Source: Stentor coeruleus (taxonomy: Eukaryota > Ciliophora > Heterotrichea > Heterotrichida > Stentoridae). Taken from it: 40,321 bases of DNA. Every line of letters begins with the position of its first letter. Positions within the stretch are counted from its first letter, which is position 1. This document shows, piece after piece, positions 10,501 to 20,420 of this stretch. A program made the position numbers and the translations under genes. Where the stretch lies: assembly GCA_001970955.1 (NCBI GenBank), contig MPUH01000681.1:1-40321 (forward strand). The letters run 5' to 3'. Under the pieces are notes generated by a model that was given only the letters and a program-made list of their open reading frames with translations, had not been told where the DNA came from and searched no databases.

Positions 10501-13500
10501 CCTCACAAGCTCTTCCATTCATAACCTCATATCCTTCAAACACATTATAAGGAAAACTAAAAGCAGGACTTGTCCCACTAACAACTTTCCCTTTAACAAA
10601 CTTCTTCTCTTGCCATTTCTCATAAGCTTCAACAAAACTTTTAGGTGGATGGCCAAAAAGCATCGTAAACATCAAAGCACCAAAATTCCACACATCAACC
10701 GCAGTGGTTTGTGAATTTGAAAAATAAAACTCAGGGGCAACATAAGGATTATACATAAAATCCCCATTTATATATAAACTCAAATCAGGAGCTGATATAA
10801 TCCTCCCAGTCTGATCTAAATGCCCAATTCCTCTAAAAGTATTTAAAAACACTTCTGTACCATTTTCACTAAGACTAAAACTTTCTGGTAATAAATACCT
10901 TGGGGATATTGAATAACTATGTAAAGTTTCAAGAATATTAAGGATTTTTTTACCCCAGTATTTGAAAAGATAGAGAGAAACTTTTGTATTGCAGAGAAGA
11001 GGGATTTTTAATAAGCCACCATTGTTATTTAAGAGGTTTTGTAATGATATTCCTGGGGGGATTGTGTAGAAGGCTAGGATGGTTTTATCGATTCCTAGGT
11101 ATTTTTCGTAAATACCAATTGTGTTTATGAGGTTTTTACAACGGTTTTGGAGGGAAGTGTGTAGGGAGAGCTCTTTTGATACGTGGGTGTAAAGTGCTGT
11201 ACCATCACGAGAAACGTATTTAAGACCTTCGGGTGAGTAAATGTAGATTATTGTTTCTTGTGGACCTGGGAGGACTAACCCTTTATATATTTTCAAAGCG
11301 GTGCTGATGGTATATTCGCTATCCCAGTCAATTTTGAAATCATCCGCAATGATTTTATTAGCTGGGGTAGGAGCTATTGCCTGAGGGTTTATCTGAATAT
11401 TATATTTTTTATCAATAATTGCAGAACATATCGCATCATAACATCTATTTAATGCATGCGCATATAAATAATCTACAACCTCATTAAATCTTATAACCCC
11501 TGATACTAAAAGCCCTAAGCCTTCATTAAGTCTATATCTTCTACTAATCAATTCAAGTCCTCTTCTCATTATCTGATTTTGTGATAAAGCATATTGGCCT
11601 AGATCTTCAACACATTTTCTAAGCTGTACTAAAATATTATAAAGCATATTGGCCTAGATCTTCAACATATTTTCTAAGTTGTACTAAAATATTATAACTT
11701 TCTAAGCATTTTTCCATAGATTTATATGAAATCTGAGGTTTCCCTACCCTAGGTAATTTTTTTTCTATAGTATTTACTGCTTTAGCTAAGTCATCAATAA
11801 TCAAACTATTGTTGCTGCATACTAATATTATATTCATAAGCCTTTCACTAGAGTTTTTTTCTATAAACTCAAGGGCTAAAAGAAGTTCATGTGGTAATAA
11901 AACCCCATCTCTATTATAATCATAATATTGAAATAGCTCAGCTACGCTTCGGAACTGATTTTTCTCGCTAAAAGATTTAAAAAAAAGTTCTAAAGATGAG
12001 TCTTCCCATGTATTACAAACAATTTCTTCTTGATAATTCTCAGTAAAACCAAATTCTTTTAGTTTAGACATAAGTTCTTTATAACTTATTGTATAATCGC
12101 AATTATAATCAACACATTTCATAATACTTTTAACTTCTTTTCGTCTTAAATTGTACCCTAAGCTATTAAGAAAAGCCCCAAATTCTTCTATTGATATCAA
12201 CCCATCTTGGTCTGTATCGATTTCTTCAAATAGTTTCCCTATAGGAATTTTTTTCTGCATAAGGTTTAAAGCAATATATTCAAAAAGTTCTTGTTCAAGT
12301 TGTTTAATCGGAGCTTCAAAGATGGTTTCATGGAATTTCTGGTCGTTTTGCATAGAGTTTAATAGCGAACTTGTACTTTTGCCTGGAGAGACCTGCCCAA
12401 GATCAGGATTTTTTTTGTTTTCAAGCATTTCTATAAGTGTTACAAGGCCGATATGAGGTTTTTTAGGTGGTTCAAGGAGTTCTTTAAGGACATTTTCACT
12501 TATATTTTTAAGAAGTTTCAAGAAATCCCAATATGTTGTAGACCAAAAACCTGCATATGAGACTAGGAGGTTATAAAATTCTTCAGGGCAAACTTGTCCT
12601 TTATTAATACGATCTGGGAGGACTACAAGTAATTTGAAAACATTGTCGTAATTACATTCAAAAATTATCGAACGGATTATTGAAGTTTTAATTTCCTTTT
12701 CAAATGTCCGACTGAATTTTGTATTAGAAACTATTTTATCAAGCCGGACTGCAAGTCCGGCCCTATATTCAACAAGCTGCTTAGAACGGTGTTTTTGAAA
12801 AAGATTAAACAGATCTGAGGAAATATGACCCGGAAGATCTAAATCATGTTGACGGGCTTGAACAGATAGAGACAAACGTTTAAACCCGAAAGTTTGTAAA
12901 CATCCACACATGCTTTTGCTTGTGCTAGGGAATAACAACATAGCTACAAGCCATTCACAATTGTCATAAACTAAAGATACAATTTTATAACAATGCATTT
13001 CCTTATCTTGTAAAACCCCAACACAAGTGAGCATTTGATTAGTTAATGTATACTGTGGTTTAAGTGGTAAATAAACTCCAGGTTTTTCTACAGCAATAGC
13101 TAAATTATGTGTTTCAGTAAGTGAATATGGTATACCAGTAGGATTCCATAATTTAATACACCCATCAGAAGCAGTTGTGACAATTAATTGTGTAATAGGA
13201 AGATATGTTATATCTACAAAGCTACTATCATGTGCATAAACACGTTTATATGGTTTGATAGTCCATGGAGGATTTATACTATATTTGTTTATTAAATCTT
13301 TTTGTAAATTCCATAAAAAAAGCTCACAAGGAGGTAAACTTGCTGTTGGGCCAATATAAGACCTTCCTTCTCGACGTTCTCCACTAAGAAGTATATTAGC
13401 TGATGGTATATAAAAAAGTATTGGGGGCATTTCCCCAAAATGCCCAACTAATTTTCCTATAAGGTTATTTGACATGTTTTTTATATAAATTGTACTTGTT

Positions 13501-16500
13501 TGAGGAAGATTTGTTGTATATGCTATAAGGCTAAGATCTTCAAGATATACAAAATCTTCAATTATCGCAGGGTTTTCTTGGGATTCAGGATGGAGGAAAT
13601 TTTTATTTATCGGGTTTTTAGATGATTTTAATAATTCTGAGTATAAGTTTTTATCGAAAATTTGGTGATAGTCTACTTGGCTATTGGNAAGGAAATTTTG
13701 ATTCATCGGGTTTTTAGACGATTTTAATAATTCTGAGTATAAGTTTTTATCGAAAATTTGGTGATAGTCTACTTGGCTATTGGATGAGTATATGAAATCT
13801 TGCTCGGTTATAGATTTTAAGTGTTTTGATATCAGGCCTANGATGAGTATATGAAATCTTGCTCGGTTATAGATTTTAAGTGTTTTGATATCAGGCCTAT
13901 TGGCAAATGTAATAGAATTGAAGAAATTGTATCTTTTGGTAAAGACCCTTGGCTTGTAGGGTCATGATCTTTACATATTTTATATAAGTCGATACCAAGT
14001 TCAAGGGTTTTATGAATAACGTATTTTATACTATCACGCGGATATGCTGAACTATCTATTTTTATCTCAGAATTACGATTAGGTTTGTTAGAAATTTCAC
14101 TTGTAAAACTGTTATATGAAGCATTGGCGATACCCCTTCTAAACTCATCAAGTGATATATTCCCACTTCCATCAATATCCATAGCTTTAAACATCGCCCT
14201 TATTTCAATTTCCTTCAAAGGGAGTTTATTATCTTTAACAGCTTTAAAAAACTCTTCATAACTCAAATTCCCATCCCCATTCCTATCCAAAAGCTCAAAA
14301 ACCCTTTTTTCATTAATACCAAATTTCTCACATTTTATCAGAAACCCAGCAAATTCCTCAAAAGCTTTTTCAGCCTGTGTCGTAACTTGGGTTTCTCTAA
14401 CACAAACCCTAATTTTCCAAGCTAAAGTCATAGAAATAGGTTCAAAACAATATAAACACCCATCAACACAAGTTGCATTTATAACAATTTTCCCATTTTC
14501 TGATAAGCTGATAAATTTAGGAAACACATTCCTATATCGATTTTTATAAGCATTTTCAACATAATCATTTTTTATCTCTTTGCTTAAAATTTTCAATCTT
14601 TGTATAGGCCCTGTAGCATGTTGATAAAGTTCCCATATTTCAATAACCCAATTTTTATTAAGTAAATACAATCGGCCAATATGAGAATCACAAGCTCCAG
14701 CTAAAAGAGGAGTTCTTTGAAATGGTGGTTTTGTACCTAGATGTAATACAGGAAAACAAGAACCAGATAATAAATCCATTTGATTTAAGTATCCTTCATT
14801 GTCTATATAACCAACACGTCCTATAATCCCAGAAATCCAAAGTGTTCTTGGCATTGGATTTGTGATTTCCTGCCTCCAGTCACTAGACCATTTATAAACA
14901 TGTTTAATAACTGGACGACTTTCATATAGTTTTTGACCTTGTCTAGCTAAGAGAATTGAATCTCCAAAGCCAACAACTGAATTTATTAAAGGATATAAAA
15001 TTTCTTTTTTTATTGTATCAGCTAAAGTTCTTGTATGGGAACGTAGGACTTGAGCATGTTCAGATGGGACTTGTAGGATTTTAGATACACGTTCTTCTAA
15101 TGTGGGCTTGGTTGGAACTTTTTTGTTTTGGGATCTTGATGATGCTTTTACTGAACCTGACCTCGCTGATGACTTATTTTCATTTACTTTTGAATTAGTT
15201 TGTAATGTTTTACCTTGACGACTTTTAGAAGCTTTCTCGTTGGCTTGCTGCTTTTTTTTTTCTTCAAGAGCTTTTTTCTTGGCTTCCTCTTCTTTTTTTT
15301 TAGATTCTTCTTCTTGTTTTCTTTTTTCTTCTTCTTGTTTTTTCTTCTCTTCTTCTTGTTTTCTTTTTTCTTCAGCAGCTTCTTGATCTTTTCTTATTTT
15401 TTCTTCACGCATGCTCTGTAGTGGGTCGAGTATTTTTATCGCTTCCCTTCTTTTTTGTTCTTCAATTTCATGTTGTTTTTTAATCATCTCTTCTTGTATC
15501 GTCGGTTTGATTTCGATTTTCTCATTATCAGGTCCTCTAGGGCTTTTCATCCTTTTCCTCAATTCTTCTTCTTCAAATTTTTTCTTCGCTTCTTCTTCAA
15601 TGATTTTTTTCTCATCTTCTTGTTTTTTCATCATCATTTGTATATCTTTAATACTGAAAAAAACCCTGCCAAACTCAGCTCTGTTTATAAAACCATCTTT
15701 ACTTGTATCCAAATATTGAAAAAGTTGTCTTATTTGAAATTCACTATATCCATTAGCTATCCTCATAACATTACTTACGAAATTCTCAGTACCAATAACC
15801 CCTTTATTATCTTTATCAAACACTTTAAATACATTTTCTGGGGTCATTTTCGAATCTTGTATCAAAGTTTTTATATCTGAAATCATATCTTTAATAAACT
15901 TCTGTTTCTCTTCCTCACCTACAGCTATAATAGAAAATATATCAACATCTATTGGTTTATATGATTCTATAACTTTTACTAAAGATCTGTAAGTAATTTT
16001 CCCAATTCCTTCAATATCAATAATCTTAAATACTTCTTGTAATTTATCATGATCTAAATTCACCCCATAATTCTGAAAAAACACATCAAGTTCATTAAGA
16101 TTTATAAACCCACTATGATCTTTATCTATATCTTCAAATGTTCTCATTAAAGAACGACCTGAGTTTTGGATTTTCTGAACAAATCCATTTAAAATTTCTT
16201 TGGGTGTTATTGTTTCTTTTTTGATATTTGGTTTTTCAGATTTGAGTTTTTTTTTATTTTTAATAAATCTTTGTATTGCAACTACAGCTTGAAGTTGGCT
16301 CATTTTCGTTGGCATTATAAAAGGTTCGCGTTTGTAGAGTTTTCTAAAGGCTGAACTTATGATTTTTTTATAGTAAATACGGTTTTTAATTTCGTCGTAA
16401 ACGTTAAGGGCTATGATGAGGTTTTTGACTTCGTCAAAAAGTAAGCGAAAACCCATGCTTTTGAGAACCCTGTTAAAACCAAACATGTCGATGAACCCTT

Positions 16501-16789
16501 GATTGCTTAGGTCATCTTTTTCACAAAGCATCATCATTTTGTTTCTCTTTTCGCGGCTGAGGAATTTCTTGAATTTTTCTAAGAGGCTTTGAATGCTGCT
16601 GTCTTTGTTTTGCATGTCTTTTGCAACCTTTTCCCGGGCTTGAGCTTTTATTTCTTCTAGTCCTGATTGTTTGGGTGGTGGTTTGGAGGGTTTTAGGTCT
16701 TCGATTTCTTCTGGGATGTCTTCATCTACTTCTTTTAGAGCTTTTGCTGCACCTTTAAACATATCTAGTCCTTGCTGGAAGATTGACAT
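7524..16789 (-). CDS. Giant EF-hand / WD40 / pseudokinase / HEAT-like scaffold protein
   Basis: One gene, broken only by unmerged assembly overlaps at about 13783-13900, 13594-13782, 11586-11695 and 10092-10360. Collapsing them joins the pieces 16789-13842, 13706-11637, 11647-10193 and 10169-7524 into one frame of about 2,970 residues, start ATG 16789, stop TAA 7524. Order in the first piece: EF-like N-terminus (about 75-150), IQ-like helix (about 168-183), EF loops at 222-233, 325-336 (atypical last position) and 361-372, a Lys/Glu coiled coil (about 385-515), a WD40-like propeller (about 600-800), and canonical EF loops at 835-846 and 871-882. Next come a clear WD repeat near base 13180 and more EF-hands near 12180-12230 and 11900. 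Bases 11250-10140 encode a kinase-like fold that keeps VAPE and DVWNFG but lacks HRD and DFG, so it is a pseudokinase. The tail is helical, HEAT/ARM-like. Likely a calcium-responsive scaffold; its location and partners are unknown. Confidence 0.8.
10092..10360. repeat. Unmerged contig overlap around n at 10225
   Basis: About 131 bases are present twice, before and after the n at 10225. The copies differ at two positions, both silent in the protein (Asn and Tyr codons), as expected of two alleles. Both copies encode the segment beginning MDYKKRPTIK. This looks like an assembly join rather than a biological repeat, and it splits the giant gene. Confidence 0.85.
11586..11695. repeat. 55-nt direct duplication that breaks the giant gene's frame
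   Basis: A 55-nt segment is repeated directly with two differences. Since 55 is not a multiple of three, it breaks the reading frame, and the protein segment around NILVQLRK is read twice in different frames. The copies differ in one residue (Cys or Tyr before VEDLGQYAL). There is no n here, but the pattern matches the other joins, so a missed allele overlap is the likely cause. A true frameshifting duplication is the alternative. Confidence 0.75.
13594..13782. repeat. Unmerged contig overlap around n at 13688
   Basis: About 94 bases before the n at 13688 are repeated after it with a few differences, including changes between Ile-Asn-Lys-Asn and Met-Asn-Gln-Asn in the protein. The two copies appear to be alleles of one stretch of the giant gene. 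Confidence 0.85.
13783..13900. repeat. Unmerged contig overlap around n at 13841
   Basis: About 58 bases before the n at 13841 are repeated directly after it, apparently identical. Both encode the segment ending SITEQDFIYS. The duplication ends one apparent reading frame of the giant gene and starts the next, and should be collapsed. Confidence 0.85.
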
Positions 16790-17384
16790 TTTTGTTTATA
16801 AAAGTTTTATGATTTTAGATGAAGAGAGTATTTTATTTTTAGATGGGTTTAAGTTGATATTAGATAATGATATGAGTTAGGTGTATATAAAATATATAAG
16901 GTTATAAATTTTTGAGGTTTATATAAAGGTTTTAGGTTAGGATTGCAATTTGGGATATTAGTTAAGGGCTATATTTACTTGTAGAATTGATTTTTATGAT
17001 GCAATTAATTTTTGGAAATTTAATCAAAAATATTTACATATCAAAAAAAATCTTAAATCCCTGCAGTCTATTTTTCTAAACACTTTCTATTAGTTCATTA
17101 TACCAAAATTTCATTCACCCCTCATCCTCAATAAAATCTCCTAATTTTCCAATTAATCATCCTTATCAAATTCTTCACACCATTTCACAAAACCCAACCC
17201 ACCATCTCTAAAAACTCCTCTTATTAAAAACCCTATCTAATCCTATCCATAACCTCTCCTCTACACAAATTACCAATCAAAATCTTCTATCCTCACCTAT
17301 TTAANTAAATCCAAACCCAAATCTCTAACTAAATATCCTCATCCTCTCATTGAAAAAAAATCTAATTCTAGTAATAATCCATTA
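16790..17384. other. Intergenic with a complete G-to-C strand switch; n at 17305
   Basis: No gene seen. Bases 16801-16920 contain 25 G and 0 C on the plus strand, while 17161-17280 contain 43 C and 0 G. Both flanking genes are on the minus strand: the first part is the 5' flank of the giant gene and the second is the 3' flank of the PRELI gene. The single n at 17305 has no obvious duplicated flank. Confidence 0.65.
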
Positions 17385-17876
17385 CTAACTAGTTTGTAAT
17401 AAAGGTCCTCCAAAGCGATTCCTCATAATCTCCTCCAGTACCTGTATTCCCTTATTAAAATTACCCTTAATAGTATTTATCAATGGTCCAATCAACAAAC
17501 CAAGTCCAGGAGCAACATTAATTTTATAACTCAATGTATAAAGTGTAGTTTTATCATCAACAACCGAGTACCTACAAATTTCATTTGAACTATTAAGATT
17601 CCTATGAGACAAATTATTCGAGTTCAAATATATAGTTTTATTGATTGGATCTATAACCGACTGTTCAAATCCTGCAACAGAAGAGAATTTCAAGAAAGAA
17701 GACGTCATAACACGACATGTAACTAAACAACCATTATCGTCAACATAACGTTCTAAAGTATCTAAAGTTTCTACATGTGATAACAGAGGATGTGGATATT
17801 TGGCTAAATAGGCCCTGCAGACAAGATCCCAAGGTCTTTCGAAATTGTAAGAGATTTCAAAAGTCCTTTCTGTCAT
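17385..17876 (-). CDS. PRELI/MSF1-domain phospholipid transfer protein
   Basis: 163 residues with a TAG stop, essentially one PRELI/MSF1 domain as in Ups1, PRELID1 and SLMO. The start reads like the family: FERPWDLVCRAYLAKYPHP parallels the family pattern in which a Trp and a K-Y-P-x-P segment are conserved, followed by LERYVDDNGCLVTCRV. The C-terminal helix (about 130-155) completes the fold. In the known family these proteins sit in the mitochondrial intermembrane space with a small TRIAP1/Mdm35-like partner and carry phosphatidic acid or phosphatidylserine between the two membranes. No cleavable presequence is visible, as usual for the family. The substrate cannot be read from the sequence. 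It lies just downstream of the coiled-coil gene on the same strand, 30 bases apart. Confidence 0.88.
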   Translation of the reverse strand: MTERTFEISYNFERPWDLVCRAYLAKYPHPLLSHVETLDTLERYVDDNGCLVTCRVMTSSFLKFSSVAGFEQSVIDPINKTIYLNSNNLSHRNLNSSNEICRYSVVDDKTTLYTLSYKINVAPGLGLLIGPLINTIKGNFNKGIQVLEEIMRNRFGGPLLQTS

Positions 17877-17906
17877 TTTTATTATTAGAGTTTAAGGGTA
17901 TTTATA

Positions 17907-19289
17907 CTAGTCTTTAGTGTTGTAGTTACGAGATATGGGTTTTTTGGTTTTTTTAAGGTTTGCTCGATATCGTTCACTAACTTCTTTTTGTGATGCTGTT
18001 TCACGTAAACTGTTTACTGGAGGGATTATTGGTTTTTTCGATAAAGGCTGGTCTTCTTTTTCTGGCTTGTCGTAGAGGATTTCTTGGAAGTCTTCGTATT
18101 TAGGCAAGTTTTTCGAAACTTTTAAAGGACTTGGTTGGCGGAAGTTTAAGATTTCTTCTTGAGGGTCAGGGTTGAAAACTTGTTTGGATCTTTGGAAGTC
18201 TTCTTGGACTGATGTGAGTTGGTTATAAAGGTCTTTTTCTCGGTATTCCTGTTTGGAATTGTTATACATCCTAAGCTCCGCTCTAAGTTCAGCACTAATT
18301 TCCAATAACTGATCTCTTTCAGCTGAAACTCTTATCAATTCCCCTCTCATCCTTTGTAAAAGCTCTTTATTCTTCATATAATCCTCAGGAACATTCTGAG
18401 CATTCTGACTAATTATCTCCATATCAATCCTCATATTCTCAATAATCTTCTTAAGTTCCTCATTTTCTTGAGCCAAATTTTTTTGGCTTTCACTAGACCT
18501 AATCGAGCTTGCTGGGCCTAAATCTTCAGACCAAAGTTTAGGAAACTCTTCAAAACCTTTAATATTTTTCTCTTTATTTCTTATATTTCCTTTACCTCTA
18601 ACCAATTCTAATTCATCTATAAGTCCTTTTATACGTTTTTCATATCCTTCACGTATTTTTTCTAAAACCCCTTCACTCAAATTCGTTTTTTCTTGTTTAT
18701 TTTGGAAAATTTCCCCTTTCAAAGCTTGTATCGCAACATCAGCTTCTTGTATTCCTAACCTTAAATTTCTACTTTCTTCACTATATTGTTCAGCACGAGC
18801 TTTCCAAGAACCAAGATTTTCTTGTAAATTTTTAATTTCATTATCTTTATTTGAGATTTCAAGTTTTAACACCCTGACCATTTCTTCTGCATTTTTTATA
18901 TCATTTTTATACCCATCTTCAATTTTACTTATTTCATGTGAAGTTTTTCTATCAGATTGTAAGATTTTTTCTCTCAGTTGTTGGGCTTGGGTATATGCTT
19001 TTTCAGAATCCTCTTCGCTTTGTTGAAGCCTTTGTTGTAATCTTGTAACTTGGCTTGAAAAAGTTGAGTTTAGTCTTTGGATTTGGATTTCATAGCTTTC
19101 TTTAATGAAATTTATGTCTTGTTGATGAGAGTTTTTGAATTTGTTCAGTTCTTTTTCATAGAAGGTTTTTTGTTCATTTGCATAATCAGTTTCAGATTCC
19201 AGCTGGGTTTTCAGCTGGTCATTCTGCTGTGATAAGTGCTTAGCATGATCAATAAGTTTAGTAATCTGCAATTCCTTCTCATAAAGCAT
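17907..19289 (-). CDS. CCDC57-like coiled-coil protein, C-terminal part
   Basis: 460 residues from ATG 19289 to a TAG stop, almost all long coiled coil to about residue 350, then a Pro- and Lys-rich basic tail. It is in the same frame as the ORF at 19293-20012, separated from it by one TAA and one codon, so the two are probably one gene of about 700 residues. The segment near residues 270-290 (ENEELKKIIENMRIDMEII) resembles, from memory, the part of CCDC57 with paired Arg/Asn and Met-Arg-Lys-Glu-Met, which would fit a centriolar-satellite or ciliary protein. Coiled-coil similarity is easily misleading, so the family name is tentative. If the TAA is real, this would instead be a separate gene with a 3-nt spacer. 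Confidence 0.7.
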   Translation of the reverse strand: MLYEKELQITKLIDHAKHLSQQNDQLKTQLESETDYANEQKTFYEKELNKFKNSHQQDINFIKESYEIQIQRLNSTFSSQVTRLQQRLQQSEEDSEKAYTQAQQLREKILQSDRKTSHEISKIEDGYKNDIKNAEEMVRVLKLEISNKDNEIKNLQENLGSWKARAEQYSEESRNLRLGIQEADVAIQALKGEIFQNKQEKTNLSEGVLEKIREGYEKRIKGLIDELELVRGKGNIRNKEKNIKGFEEFPKLWSEDLGPASSIRSSESQKNLAQENEELKKIIENMRIDMEIISQNAQNVPEDYMKNKELLQRMRGELIRVSAERDQLLEISAELRAELRMYNNSKQEYREKDLYNQLTSVQEDFQRSKQVFNPDPQEEILNFRQPSPLKVSKNLPKYEDFQEILYDKPEKEDQPLSKKPIIPPVNSLRETASQKEVSERYRANLKKTKKPISRNYNTKD

Positions 19290-19306
19290 GCTTTAATTTT
19301 TTTTAC
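19290..19306 (-). other. In-frame TAA between the two coiled-coil ORFs, inside a 16-nt GT..AG look-alike
   Basis: The minus strand reads GAA AGT AAA AAA AAT TAA AGC ATG. The segment GTAAAAAAAATTAAAG (19306-19291) is 16 nt with GT..AG ends, like a heterotrich intron, and would remove the TAA. But splicing it as written puts the rest out of frame. An additional single-base deletion in the exon, an assembly error in the A run, or a true stop are the possibilities. Confidence 0.45.
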
Positions 19307-20012
19307 TTTCTTCCACATAAGCCTTCTCCAATTCAACAACTCTATTATCAGCAAGTAACTGTTCAAGTTTCTCTTGTAAGCCCTGCCTATCCCTATTCAA
19401 AACTTCTATCCTTCCATTTTTCCCTTCAATTTCACTTAATAACAACTTTTTTTCTTCTTCAAACCTCTCATGCTTTTCTTCTATTTCCTTATTATATTTT
19501 TTATCCAACATCATTTTATATTCAGTTATTTCATGATCTTTTTCTCTTAAAGCTTTATCGTAAATGTTTTGATTTTCATCTAAAGATTTAGTCAATTTTC
19601 TTATCTCATCTTCTTTTCTCCACTTTAATTCAGCTAATTCTTCACGTAGCTGGTCTCTTGTTTCACTTAAGATTATTTCTTGTGTCCTTTGTTTTGAGCT
19701 CTCGTTTTTGATTTTTTGTTCTGTCGCCGCCAGACAGGCGCGCAATTCGCTAATTTCTGCATCTTTTTGTTTGATGATATTACGAAGACCATTGTATTTT
19801 TCTTCTAGTTCAGTTAGTTCTGCGTCACGGTCATCTATAAGTTTAACATTGTAGTTGAAGTCTTCTTGGATTAAAAGGAGTTTTTGGGTTAGATCGTCAA
19901 TTTGCTTGTTTTTTGAACGCATTTGGTCTTCGAGTTGGACTAAGCGCAGTTTACTTAGTTCTTTGAGCTCTTTTTCTTTTTGAGCGAGAAGTTCTGATAT
20001 GTCTTCTTCCAT
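19293..20012 (-). CDS. CCDC57-like coiled-coil protein, N-terminal part
   Basis: 239 residues from ATG 20012 to TAA 19293, nearly all heptad-repeat coiled coil. The stretch QLEDQMRSKNKQIDDLTQKL followed by QEDFNYNVKLIDDRDAEL recalls the conserved N-terminus of CCDC57, where a Q-E-D-F-x-Y-N segment and an E-R-D pair occur; this is from memory of the family. CCDC57 is known as a centriolar satellite protein affecting centriole duplication and microtubules, which suits a ciliate with many basal bodies. The protein ends abruptly in VEESKKN, with no natural C-terminus, and the next ORF continues the coiled coil in the same frame, so I take this as the first part of one interrupted gene. Confidence 0.7.
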   Translation of the reverse strand: MEEDISELLAQKEKELKELSKLRLVQLEDQMRSKNKQIDDLTQKLLLIQEDFNYNVKLIDDRDAELTELEEKYNGLRNIIKQKDAEISELRACLAATEQKIKNESSKQRTQEIILSETRDQLREELAELKWRKEDEIRKLTKSLDENQNIYDKALREKDHEITEYKMMLDKKYNKEIEEKHERFEEEKKLLLSEIEGKNGRIEVLNRDRQGLQEKLEQLLADNRVVELEKAYVEESKKN

Positions 20013-20420
20013 GGTATAATTAGTAATAATAAACTTAAATATGATATGAATGTAGTTGTGTAAAGATATACTGTAAAAGAGATAGAAAAATCAGAGGGTT
20101 TATTGGAGTTTGTATTATTTTAAAGATTTTTATAAGAAAATCGATTAAGTTTGTAGTAGAGATTTGTAAGGAGTTTTAGGATTTTATATTAAAAATATTT
20201 ATTTGACTTTAAATCTGAAAGGTAGAATAACAAAAGATCAACAATTCATAAATCTAAATCTAAAAATGTATAATTATGCTATTTAAATGATAATAAATAT
20301 ACAATAACTTCTACACTAAAATCACAACCAAAATCCAAGCTCATTCATAATCCTAAATAAATTACAAAAAAGCTTTATTTTCATACTTCAATTCAAACTA
20401 AATCCCTAAATTATTTCTAA
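20013..20420. other. Intergenic with strand-composition switch; no gene seen
   Basis: Both flanking genes are on the minus strand. Bases 20041-20160 hold 26 G and 3 C on the plus strand, upstream of the coiled-coil gene; 20281-20400 hold 23 C and 3 G, downstream of the phosphatase. No promoter or terminator motif recognised. Confidence 0.6.

Noticed and set aside
13255..13275. A fourth PPW motif (SINPPWTIKPY) in the giant protein
   Set aside because: It lies in the WD40-like region, Pro is not at the conserved distance, and there is no [SQ]-D element after it.
15215..15880. Phe-rich plus-strand open frames
   Set aside because: These are antisense readings of the Lys/Glu coiled coil of the giant gene.
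19291..19306. 16-nt intron as a full explanation of the in-frame TAA
   Set aside because: Splicing exactly this segment puts the downstream coiled coil out of frame and leads to a stop soon after, so it needs an additional base change.
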